DNA of 64,000 bases from Candidatus Nanopelagicales bacterium (GTDB lineage Bacteria > Actinomycetota > Actinomycetes > S36-B12), in the NCBI GenBank assembly GCA_017854795.1, contig JAFMHB010000004.1:8875-72874 (forward strand), written 5' to 3'. Below the pieces are notes generated by a model. That model did not search any database, was not told the DNA's origin, and saw only the letters and a list, made by a program, of their open reading frames with translations. This document shows positions 52,767 to 60,652 of this stretch, piece after piece (position 1 is the stretch's first letter; each line of letters begins with the position of its first letter). The position numbers and the translations under genes were made by a program.

Positions 52767-53839
52767 GTTCTATCTCGCTCCCAGAAACTAGGTCCGACCG
52801 GTACGGCAAAATCTTGCGTCGATATCAAATATCCTTCCTCATCCACCGAAATCGGCAACTGCGGCATATTTCGGGCAGCTGGCCCAAAAATCACCGCGCC
52901 AGAATCGGCGAGATCGAAGGTTGATTGGTGGCACGGGCATAAGAGGTGATGCGTGCGCTGTTCGTACAGAGCAATCGGGCAGCCAACGTGCGTACAAATC
53001 TTCGAATAAGCCAAGATCCCGTTGTAATCCCATCCCTCGCCTTGTTGTGAGCGAATCTGTTCAGGATCCATGCGAACGAGAATTATTGCTGCCTTACCGC
53101 GCGCATTGAGATTGTGCTCTTCCTCTTGAACCTCAAGTATGCCCTCGGGAAGTGCAGATACAAGACCACCAACCGGTAGGTCTTCGGGTCGAACTGGCAG
53201 GTACGTTCCATCTGAGACGATCCGCTTGCCTTTTGTCCATAGTGTTGTTGACAGTATTTCAGTAGGGTTCTCACCCGGCGGAGTAATCCACAGGTCACGC
53301 AACACCACAATAATCGGGATGGGTAGTAGAGCCATCGCTCCCAGTAGTGAACGGCGAATCATCTTGTAACGAGCAAAACCGGACTCTTCCCTACCGCGTT
53401 CGTAGTTGGCAGCGGCGAGGTTGTCATCTTCCTTTTCCGAAACCATGTCGTGGCGTTCTTGAACAACCTCGACATCGGGCATGAGTTTCTTGGCCCACTG
53501 GATTGCCCCAGCGCCAATCAGAAACACCGCTATCCCGAAAGTGAGTCCGAGTACAACGTTGCTGGCTCCGACTTCCCCGAGCACCGGAATATAAACAACT
53601 GCGAATTTGTCAATCGTGACATACGCGACAACCGAAAGAATGATGAAAACCATAGAAAGCGTGAACATCGATGCCACTTGGCGTTCAGCTCGACGTGCCG
53701 CCTTTGGATCGGTGTCGGTTACTCGCAATCGATGTGGAATTTCAGCCACGGGGGAGTAACCCAGTTTGGCCGGTGCATGTGAATGCCCGTCATTACCTAC
53801 TTCGCCATTTTCGTCAGACATAGGAGTGATTTCATTCAT
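52763..53839 (-). CDS. qcrA: Rieske iron-sulfur subunit of the bc1 complex
   Basis: The 358-residue protein has three N-terminal membrane helices (actinobacterial type) and the [2Fe-2S] motifs CTHVGCPIALYE and CPCHQSTFD. It passes electrons from menaquinol to QcrC. ATG 53839 was chosen because it overlaps the qcrC stop as ATGA; the longer reading frame upstream runs inside qcrC. It overlaps qcrB by 4 bp. Confidence 0.95.
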   Translation of the reverse strand: MNEITPMSDENGEVGNDGHSHAPAKLGYSPVAEIPHRLRVTDTDPKAARRAERQVASMFTLSMVFIILSVVAYVTIDKFAVVYIPVLGEVGASNVVLGLTFGIAVFLIGAGAIQWAKKLMPDVEVVQERHDMVSEKEDDNLAAANYERGREESGFARYKMIRRSLLGAMALLPIPIIVVLRDLWITPPGENPTEILSTTLWTKGKRIVSDGTYLPVRPEDLPVGGLVSALPEGILEVQEEEHNLNARGKAAIILVRMDPEQIRSQQGEGWDYNGILAYSKICTHVGCPIALYEQRTHHLLCPCHQSTFDLADSGAVIFGPAARNMPQLPISVDEEGYLISTQDFAVPVGPSFWERDRT

Positions 53840-54651
53840 CGCGCTTTGATTCCGATCCAGACGGCCGCACCAATGAATGCGGCGAATACGGCAACCCACA
53901 TAAAGAGGCCTTCAGCAACCGGACCTAGCCGGCCGAGTGAGAGACCGCCAGGGCTGGGAGCTTCTTGTAAAGCCATGATGTAAGCGGTCACGGCCTGCTT
54001 GTCTTTAATAGGCAACGTTTCGTTGGAGAACACGGGCATACTTTGTGGCCCGGTCACCATTGCCTCATAGATTTCTTGGGGAGTTGCCTGCATCAAATTG
54101 GGTGCGTACTTGCCTTGAGTGAGTGCACCACCTTGCCCGGCAGCCTGATGACACTGGGCACAGTTAATGCGGAATAGAACTCCACCCTCAGCAACGTCTG
54201 CATTGGAGTAGTCAAGGTCCTCTGAGGTTGGGATCGCGGGGCCAGGAGCAAGTGATGCGATGTAGGCCGACATTGCGGCAACTTCTTCAACGTCATAGAT
54301 CGGCTCTTTAGCCGTGGCTTGGGCCCCGGGGGCTGCCAGTGGCATGCGGCCGGTGGATACCTGGAAATGAACGGCGGCTGCGCCAACGCCTATCAGCGTT
54401 GGACCGTTCATGCTTCCTTGCGCGTCAAGGCCATGGCAGGAACTGCAACCCTCAAGATACAACTTTTTACCGTCTTCGACTTGGGTTTGGGTTCCCAGTG
54501 ATGCTTGAGCAGGTTGGATATTGGAAACCGCCGAGAAGGTGATTCCCACAGCTCCAAGGGCTGCAACGAGCAACAGGACGGCAACAAAGGGGTTACGCCT
54601 TCGTGCGGAAATGAACTTCACAGCGGCAAAGCCTTTCTCAGTTGTTGACAC
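53836..54651 (-). CDS. qcrC: di-haem cytochrome c subunit of the bc1 complex
   Basis: The 271-residue protein has an N-terminal membrane helix (about 22-44) and two cytochrome c domains with CSSCH and CAQCH haem-attachment motifs. The C-terminal helix anchors it to the complex. The two haems link bc1 directly to oxidase without soluble cytochrome c, as in other actinobacteria. It lies 16 bp after ctaE and overlaps qcrA. Confidence 0.96.
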   Translation of the reverse strand: MSTTEKGFAAVKFISARRRNPFVAVLLLVAALGAVGITFSAVSNIQPAQASLGTQTQVEDGKKLYLEGCSSCHGLDAQGSMNGPTLIGVGAAAVHFQVSTGRMPLAAPGAQATAKEPIYDVEEVAAMSAYIASLAPGPAIPTSEDLDYSNADVAEGGVLFRINCAQCHQAAGQGGALTQGKYAPNLMQATPQEIYEAMVTGPQSMPVFSNETLPIKDKQAVTAYIMALQEAPSPGGLSLGRLGPVAEGLFMWVAVFAAFIGAAVWIGIKAR

Positions 54652-54667
54652 AGTTGTGTAGCGAGAC

Positions 54668-55279
54668 TTACTTCAAGATGTAAATCATGAAAAAGAGTGC
54701 AATCCACACGACGTCAACAAAGTGCCAGTAGTACGACACGACAATCGCTCGGGTGGCTTGTTCATGAGTGAAACGCTTAGCCACGTAGGTGGTGGCCAAA
54801 ACCAGTAGGAACGCAATAAGCCCCCCGGTCACGTGCATCCCGTGAAAGCCGGTGGTGATGTAGAAAGCGGAACCGTAGGCATTCGATGAAATTGTGAGAC
54901 CCTCGTGGACCAGTTCCGTGTACTCGGCGATTTGGCCGCCGACAAAGAAAGCGCCCATGAGGAAAGTGATGATGAACCAGCGCCGCAAACCTTTGACGTC
55001 ACCGCGCTCAGCAGCGAAAACACCTAGTTGGCAGGTAACTGAGCTCAGAACCAGGATCGTTGTGTTTAGGCTGGCAAAGGGGATGTTGAGAATTTGGGTC
55101 TCGTTGGCCCACAGTTCCGGGTTGACCGCTCGCATAGTGAAATACATAGCGAAGAGCGCCGCAAAGAACATGAGTTCGCTGGCGAGCCAAACAATAGTGC
55201 CGATTGAGACCATGTTGGGGCGGTTCGCCGGTGCATGATCGTACGCCTGGGGGATTACGGTTGTCTGGGCCACAGGCAT
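54668..55279 (-). CDS. ctaE: cytochrome c oxidase subunit III
   Basis: The 203-residue, five-helix protein has [37 protein letters not shown] and [20 protein letters not shown], the standard subunit III segments. ATG 55279 follows GGGAGA; the TTG at 55297 would overlap that ribosome site. It heads the ctaE-qcrC-qcrA-qcrB operon, separate from ctaCDF 9 kb away. Confidence 0.94.
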   Translation of the reverse strand: MPVAQTTVIPQAYDHAPANRPNMVSIGTIVWLASELMFFAALFAMYFTMRAVNPELWANETQILNIPFASLNTTILVLSSVTCQLGVFAAERGDVKGLRRWFIITFLMGAFFVGGQIAEYTELVHEGLTISSNAYGSAFYITTGFHGMHVTGGLIAFLLVLATTYVAKRFTHEQATRAIVVSYYWHFVDVVWIALFFMIYILK

Positions 55280-55395
55280 ACTCTCCCAGATCGGCAACTG
55301 AATTTCTCTCTGACCCCCTCTTATTGACTAGTGATTTTCGCCTCGTTGTTGAGCCTGTTTTTCACCGCACGCTTTCTGCTGGTTAGAGTACGAAT

Positions 55396-55815
55396 GTGGC
55401 AACAGACTCTGGCACCCGAGACCCCTTGCGCGTACTCATTTACAGCAGTAACCGCAATACCCGCGCAGACGTTATTTCGGCCCTTGGCCCAAGACCTTCC
55501 ATGGACTTGCCTACCGTTGAATACACCGAGGTGGCAACCGAGCCTGGTTTCATTTCAGCGGCTGACAAGGGAAAGTTTGACCTGTTTATTCTCGATGGTG
55601 AGGCAACTCCCGCTGGGGGCATGGGACTCGCCCGTCAAATTAAAGATGAACTTTATCGATGCCCACCGGTCCTTGTGCTAATTGCTCGCCCCCAGGATGC
55701 ATGGCTGGCAACCTGGTCGCGCGCCGATGCCGTCGTGGGCTTGCCCATCGAGCCGGTCTCAACCGCCCAAGCGGTAAGTCGGCTGTTGGCAACCCGGCTG
55801 AGTCTCACTTCCTAG
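55396..55815 (+). CDS. single-domain pseudo-receiver (CheY-like) protein
   Basis: The 139-residue protein has a response-regulator-like alternation: VLIYSSNRNTRADVISAL, then FDLFILDGE with Asp67 at the phospho-acceptor position, and PPVLVLIARPQDAWLATWSRADAVVGLPIEP. The acidic pair at the end of the first strand is replaced by SSN, and the conserved Lys before Pro is Leu, so phosphorylation is doubtful. It has no output domain and lies 8 bp before trpD. TAGAGT ends 6 nt before the GTG (leaderless). Confidence 0.65.
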   Translation: MATDSGTRDPLRVLIYSSNRNTRADVISALGPRPSMDLPTVEYTEVATEPGFISAADKGKFDLFILDGEATPAGGMGLARQIKDELYRCPPVLVLIARPQDAWLATWSRADAVVGLPIEPVSTAQAVSRLLATRLSLTS

Positions 55816-55823
55816 GAATCGCG

Positions 55824-56927
55824 ATGGAAAGCATGAGTTGGCCCATAGTTCTTGCCCAAATCGCTGGTCCGGAACCTTTAACCGCCGATCATGCCCGTTG
55901 GGTCATGACTGAAATCCTCAGTGACCGGTCAACCGATGCACAAATTGCCGCTTTTGCCATGGGCCTAAAAGTCCATGGGGAAACACCCGAACAGGTCGCA
56001 GCTTTGGCAGCCACCATGTTGGAGTTTGCCAACCTCGTGCCCATTCCGACCGAAATGTCCGTTGTCTGCGATGTAGTTGGCACAGGCGGGGACGGTTCCC
56101 ACTCCGTCAATATCAGCACCATGGCTGCCGTTGTTGCCGCATCCTGTGGTGTGACCGTCATAAAACACGGAAACAGGGCATTTTCCAGTTCAACGGGCTC
56201 GGCCGATCTACTCGAAGAACTCGGTCTCGACTTAGACCTCAACGCCGAACAGGTGGGAATCGTTGCTCAAGGTGTCGGAATTGCTTTCTGCTTTGCGCCC
56301 AAGCACCACCCGGCCATGCGTTTTGCCGGCCCGGCGAGAACCCAGTTGGGTATTCCCACGGTCTTTAATATTTTGGGCCCCCTCACTAATCCAGCACTTG
56401 CCAATGCCGCTTTAGTCGGCTGCGCAAATTTGGCTCTTGCACCGGTTATGGCAGATGTCTTGGCTGCACGCGGGGTTCGAGCCCTAGTAGTCAGGGGAAC
56501 CGATGGTCTCGACGAAATTTCCCTTTCCGCACCAACTCAGGTCTGGGATGCAACCGGCGGGGTGGTGGTTGAAACATTGATAGACCCGGCTGATTTTGGA
56601 ATTGTGGGATTTCGCGCAGAGCACCTGCGAGGTGGAAGCCCAGATCGCAATGCCGATCTCACTCGAAAAGTCTTTGGTGGAACTGATCCGGGTGCCGATT
56701 CCGAGGTCGTGGCATCGATTCGAAGTGCAGTGGCTCTCAATGCTGCAGCAGCTTTGGTGGCAGCGGCTTCGGTTGACGATCCGGCGAGCAGGTCTGGGTC
56801 GTTGACATCTTTGAGCGCCCGAATCAATGCGCACCTGCCTGTAGCGACAGCCGCACTGGAAAGCGGTCAAGCATGGAAAGTTTTTGAAAAGTGGGTCACC
56901 GCAGTTAAGCAAGTAAAAAATCTTTAG
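55824..56927 (+). CDS. trpD: anthranilate phosphoribosyltransferase
   Basis: TrpD joins anthranilate to PRPP in tryptophan synthesis. The 367-residue protein has VCDVVGTGGDGSHSVNISTM (PRPP loop), KHGNRAFSSSTGSADLLEELG and FNILGPLTNPA. ATG 55824 was chosen because it follows TAGGA and begins the family N-terminus; longer frames run into the preceding gene. No other trp gene is adjacent, matching M. tuberculosis Rv2192c beside ctaE. It overlaps the convergent nuclease gene by 4 bp (TTAG). Confidence 0.95.
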   Translation: MESMSWPIVLAQIAGPEPLTADHARWVMTEILSDRSTDAQIAAFAMGLKVHGETPEQVAALAATMLEFANLVPIPTEMSVVCDVVGTGGDGSHSVNISTMAAVVAASCGVTVIKHGNRAFSSSTGSADLLEELGLDLDLNAEQVGIVAQGVGIAFCFAPKHHPAMRFAGPARTQLGIPTVFNILGPLTNPALANAALVGCANLALAPVMADVLAARGVRALVVRGTDGLDEISLSAPTQVWDATGGVVVETLIDPADFGIVGFRAEHLRGGSPDRNADLTRKVFGGTDPGADSEVVASIRSAVALNAAAALVAAASVDDPASRSGSLTSLSARINAHLPVATAALESGQAWKVFEKWVTAVKQVKNL

Positions 56928-58744
56928 AAATAGGTAATCCGGGACACACCGGGTGCTCGGGGACCGACCGGCCGACCGAATGGTGCGTTTCCGGTGACTG
57001 CCGCAAGTCGTTCACTGACAACACGACGAATGTCGGAAAGTTGCATAGTTTCTTTTCCACCGCAGTCAATTGGCATGAATAGATCTCGTGAACTTGCTAC
57101 TAATCGAACGCCATCACCTTCCAGCCAGCGAAGTAGATCGAATGCTTCTTCGGTGACACCGGCCGGTGCTGGTGCAATTCCTGGTTCGACGTATTCGGCG
57201 CTCGCGACCAATGCGGTGATATGCGGCCAAGGGTCAAAACCAGCTTCGACCACACCTGCCGCCGCCAACCTGCCGTAGCGAATGACGTGAATCTCCCAAC
57301 CACCGTCAACGGTGCTTTGTGCGGCAACGAGTTCTGGCGTTGAAGCAATCCACCGCAATCTCTCCGTGCGAAAAACTGCATTGACGTAATGGCCGAGTGC
57401 CTCGCGCCAGGATGCAGCCTCTTCGAATCTTTCAGAATTAGCCAGGGTTTCCATTAGGTCATTTATGTGAGCCACGATTGTAGATGTGCTTCCCGACATA
57501 GCAATGGATGCATGATTCACAATACTTAAATACTGCTCGCGGTCGTGTTCACGGATACACGGTGCGATGCATTTTCCTAATTCGGCGCGAACGCAGCCAG
57601 GAATGTCACTGCGCGGTTGCGCAGCAATCTTCGTTGTGCAGGTTCGCAACGAAATAGTTTCGTTGATCACGTCAAGGGCTGAGTTTGCGGCTGAGCGGGA
57701 TGTGAATGGCCCGATATAGCGTGCACCCTCGCTGGCATCGTCTTTCAATTGTTTAGTGATGATCAATCTCGGGGCCGGCTCTGCTGTCAACTTGAGCCAA
57801 GAGACAGAGTCAGCGGCCCGCGATCGTCGGTTGTATCGAGGCTGCTCGCTAACGATTAATCGCAATTCGCGAATTTTAGCTTCCAAAATTGTTGAGCAAA
57901 CAATAGGGCGAATATTTTGGGCAATGCCAATCATCTCGGACATTCGGCGCCGACTTTCAGCCGCCGTGAAATAGGAGCGCACCCGGTTGCGGATATTTTT
58001 GGACGTTCCAATGTAGAGCGGACGTCCCTGTGGATCTTCAAAAATGTAGACACCGGGTTTCGCCGGTAAGCCATCGGCCAAACTTTTCTTGCTACGTTGA
58101 ACATCACTAACCCGTGAAGTAAATGCGCTCAAGTCCTCGAGGGTATGCACACCGTAATTGCCCAAGCGCTCAAAGAGTCGATGCATTACGTCAGTTGTTG
58201 CGCGGGCGTCGTCAAAGGCTCGGTGGGTTGGCTGCACATCGGTCTTAAAAAATGCACTCAAGGTTGCGAGTTTGCAATTACGAACTTCGTCACGGTGAAG
58301 TGCCAGCCGAGCAATACGTGCCGTGTCAATCACTTTGTTATTGGGCCAGGCTATGTCGAATTTGGAGCAGGCCCCTTTGAGGAATCCGATGTCGTAGGGA
58401 GCATTGTGTGCAACAAAAACACAATCCCCGGCAAAATCGAGAAACATTGAGACTGCTGTGCGAACACTGGGTGAACCAGAAACCATTGAATCTGTGATGC
58501 CGGTTAGGGCGGCGATAAATGGTGGAATTTCCGCACCGGGATTCACCAGTGTGGTGAATTCACCGATTACTTCACCCCCTTGGACCTTTACTGCGCCGAT
58601 TTCGGTGATTCCAGCGTCAACTCCAGCCCCACCGGTCGTTTCTAGGTCCACGACGACGAAAACAATGTCGGCGAGTTGGGTGCCTAAGTCCGCGAGTGAG
58701 AGCTGGGTGGCGGCCAAGGCACTCGGTGGGTTGGTCACGGTCAC
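56924..58744 (-). CDS. DEDDh exonuclease fused to UvrC-like GIY-YIG endonuclease
   Basis: The 606-residue fusion has an N-terminal DnaQ-type 3'-5' exonuclease (VVVDLETTGGAG, FVAHNAPYDIGFL and HRAFDDARATTDVMHRLF, giving D-E-D and His-Asp) at about 30-200. Then comes a GIY-YIG nuclease (KPGVYIFEDPQGRPLYIGTSKNIRNRV) at about 228-255 and a Cho/UvrC-type remainder. It probably processes damaged DNA in a UvrAB-dependent or parallel pathway. M. tuberculosis has the same fusion (Rv2191) at this locus. It is leaderless: TAGCGT ends 6 nt before the GTG. Confidence 0.9.
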   Translation of the reverse strand: MTVTNPPSALAATQLSLADLGTQLADIVFVVVDLETTGGAGVDAGITEIGAVKVQGGEVIGEFTTLVNPGAEIPPFIAALTGITDSMVSGSPSVRTAVSMFLDFAGDCVFVAHNAPYDIGFLKGACSKFDIAWPNNKVIDTARIARLALHRDEVRNCKLATLSAFFKTDVQPTHRAFDDARATTDVMHRLFERLGNYGVHTLEDLSAFTSRVSDVQRSKKSLADGLPAKPGVYIFEDPQGRPLYIGTSKNIRNRVRSYFTAAESRRRMSEMIGIAQNIRPIVCSTILEAKIRELRLIVSEQPRYNRRSRAADSVSWLKLTAEPAPRLIITKQLKDDASEGARYIGPFTSRSAANSALDVINETISLRTCTTKIAAQPRSDIPGCVRAELGKCIAPCIREHDREQYLSIVNHASIAMSGSTSTIVAHINDLMETLANSERFEEAASWREALGHYVNAVFRTERLRWIASTPELVAAQSTVDGGWEIHVIRYGRLAAAGVVEAGFDPWPHITALVASAEYVEPGIAPAPAGVTEEAFDLLRWLEGDGVRLVASSRDLFMPIDCGGKETMQLSDIRRVVSERLAAVTGNAPFGRPVGPRAPGVSRITYF

Positions 58745-58822
58745 AAACTAACGCTAAGCCCTGACACCCGTTAGTGCTCGAGTCGAAACATGGACTTGAC
58801 CCGAAGGGGATAGCGTTAGGTT
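58745..58822. promoter_or_regulatory. divergent leaderless promoters with near-identical cores
   Basis: The 78-bp gap between the nuclease gene and the zinc-ribbon gene ends on both sides in TTAGCGTTAGTTT-GTG or ATAGCGTTAGGTT-ATG. TAGCGT (58811-58816 plus; 58756-58751 minus) is the -10 box, ending exactly 6 nt before each start codon. Confidence 0.65.
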
Positions 58823-59107
58823 ATGACCGATACCCCCAACCTTTCCCTTCCTGATGTGAAATCACGATTTCGTTGCGCACACTGCGGCAATCTCACCCGT
58901 TTTGACGTGACCCGAGCGTCGACCGTGACTGAGTTCTGGCATGCGGACATGGCCGGTGAAGTCACCGTTGAAGAGCGGGAAGTCACCTCGGATCAAGTTC
59001 TCGCGGTGTCGTGCCGATGGTGCGGAGCAGGGGATCGGATAGAAATCGTGCTTCGCCCAGAATTTGGTGGTCCCGCGCAGGAATCCCCGGGTGACGGCGG
59101 GGTTTAG
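58823..59107 (+). CDS. small zinc-ribbon protein of unknown function
   Basis: The 94-residue protein has two Cys pairs, RCAHCGNLTRFD (residues 18-21) and SCRWCGAGD (about 68-71), expected to bind zinc. The intervening segment is acidic (EVTVEEREVTSD). Similar small proteins occur in actinobacteria at this locus; no function is known. The start is leaderless. Confidence 0.7.
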   Translation: MTDTPNLSLPDVKSRFRCAHCGNLTRFDVTRASTVTEFWHADMAGEVTVEEREVTSDQVLAVSCRWCGAGDRIEIVLRPEFGGPAQESPGDGGV

Positions 59108-59207
59108 CCCTGCTCTGGCTCTGATCTAGCCCTGAGCGTTTCTGATTGTCAGTCTGAGTCAATTAGAAGAAATTCCCGATGTCAGTGGGGGCGTTTAGCC
59201 TGTTGGC

Positions 59208-59405
59208 ATGGTTATTGATTGCGGTACATGTGTGATGGCGGGCCCAGCTTGTGGCGATTGCATCGTTACGGTGCTTGTGGGGGAGCCTGAGTTTCTAAAG
59301 TCGCCGGAGGTGGCCGACGAGCATGTCGTGGCCCTAGGCGTTTTGGCCCGTTCGGGTCTGGTTCCACCACTTCGTCTAGTGACTCAGGAATCACAAGCAG
59401 GATAG
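59208..59405 (+). CDS. small Cys-rich conserved actinobacterial protein
   Basis: The 65-residue protein begins MVIDCGTCVMAGPACGDCIV, with two C-x-x-C pairs (Cys5/8 and Cys15/18) suited to zinc or an Fe-S cluster. The rest (ALGVLARSGLVPPL) is helical. TAGCCT ends 6 nt before the ATG (leaderless). It precedes the NlpC/P60 gene. Function is unknown. Confidence 0.65.
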   Translation: MVIDCGTCVMAGPACGDCIVTVLVGEPEFLKSPEVADEHVVALGVLARSGLVPPLRLVTQESQAG

Positions 59406-59541
59406 ATTTTAGTTCTAATTAATTTCGGTACCTCTCTGGCCGGATCGTCATCAATCTGTTACCGTTTTGGGAACGAAGAAGGTCTTGTGCGCGTCCGAGG
59501 ACCGAGCCAAATTGCAGATAGACGAACCGAGCGGAGAGTTT

Positions 59542-60603
59542 GTGAAGCAGAAAGCATTTCGAGTCAGCGGGATCTCCGTTGCGATTGCGGCTCTGTTCGT
59601 TCCAGGTTTTGTCCTCGCCCCGGTACAGGCCGCACCCAATTTGCAGCAGGTACGCATGCAAGTCATGGATCTGCAGGGGAAAGCTGAAGCAGCGAATGAG
59701 CGGTACAACGACGCTCGAAATCGCCTTGGTGGAATTCAGAAACAACTGGATACCCTGAAAGCTAAAGCTAAGCGCGAGCGTAAGGAACTCAACCAAATCA
59801 TGGGTTCAGTTGATGACCTTGCTCGAGCCACGTACACGTCGGGTGGAATCGATACTTCCTTACAAGTGCTACTCGCAGAAGATCCCAACCAATTCCTCTC
59901 GCAGGCCGCAGCACTCGATCAGGTGCAAAAGGGGCAAGCCTCTGCAATCCGTGGCAGCCAGACAACTCGTTTGCGGCTAGCCCAAACGGAAGCGGCAATG
60001 CTGGACAGAGAAACTGCCGCTAAAAAAGTTCGCTCAGAGATGGGCGATTCCAAGGCCGAGGCAAATGATCGCTATCGCGATGCCCAAGCAATTTTGGCGA
60101 AACTAGAGGCAAGTGAGCGACGCCGCATCGCCGCGATGGCGGCGAGCGAACGGGCTGCAGCACTCTCCGCCGCACGTGCAGCCTCTGCCGCAATAAGTTC
60201 AGGTAGCGGTTCCTCTGGCGGAGGGTTTACCGGAAGTGGTCGCACCGCACGAGTTGTGCAGTACGCATTGGCTCAGGTCGGCGACCGTTATGTGGCTGCG
60301 GCTAGTGGCCCGAGTGCATTTGACTGTTCTGGGCTGACTATGACAGCTTGGCGACAAGCTGGTGTCTCACTACCCCACTACAGCCGCTCGCAGTATTCGA
60401 CAACTCGCCGAGTTCCATTGAGCCAGGCACAGCCAGGAGATTTGGTCTTTTACTTTGGTAGTGGTGCGCACCATGTAGGCCTGTACATTGGAAATGGAAA
60501 AATGGTTCATGCTGCAAATCCGAGCAGCGGTGTGCTTGTCTCCGACGTTATGGGGCCTTGGTACAACTCACGGTTTAGCGGAATCGGCCGAGTAATCGGC
60601 TAA
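59542..60603 (+). CDS. secreted NlpC/P60 peptidoglycan endopeptidase
   Basis: The 353-residue exported protein cleaves peptide stems of peptidoglycan. The signal peptide (1-31) ends PVQA-A. A coiled-coil of about 170 residues (QQVRMQVMDLQGKAEAANERY...) follows, then a Ser/Gly linker. The catalytic domain has Cys in AFDCSGLTMTAW and His in GAHHVGLYIGNGKMVHA. GTG 59542 follows GGAGA and starts the signal; the upstream TTG at 59467 would bury it. The layout matches RipA/Rv2190c-type proteins. Confidence 0.92.
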   Translation: MKQKAFRVSGISVAIAALFVPGFVLAPVQAAPNLQQVRMQVMDLQGKAEAANERYNDARNRLGGIQKQLDTLKAKAKRERKELNQIMGSVDDLARATYTSGGIDTSLQVLLAEDPNQFLSQAAALDQVQKGQASAIRGSQTTRLRLAQTEAAMLDRETAAKKVRSEMGDSKAEANDRYRDAQAILAKLEASERRRIAAMAASERAAALSAARAASAAISSGSGSSGGGFTGSGRTARVVQYALAQVGDRYVAAASGPSAFDCSGLTMTAWRQAGVSLPHYSRSQYSTTRRVPLSQAQPGDLVFYFGSGAHHVGLYIGNGKMVHAANPSSGVLVSDVMGPWYNSRFSGIGRVIG

Positions 60604-60652
60604 GACCGCTATACCGTCAAGTTGTCCAATCGCGAGCCCCTACTCGAACGCG

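Noticed and set aside
60604..60652. Terminator between the NlpC/P60 and acyl-CoA ligase genes
   Set aside because: No stem of useful length followed by a T-run was found in the 49-bp gap.
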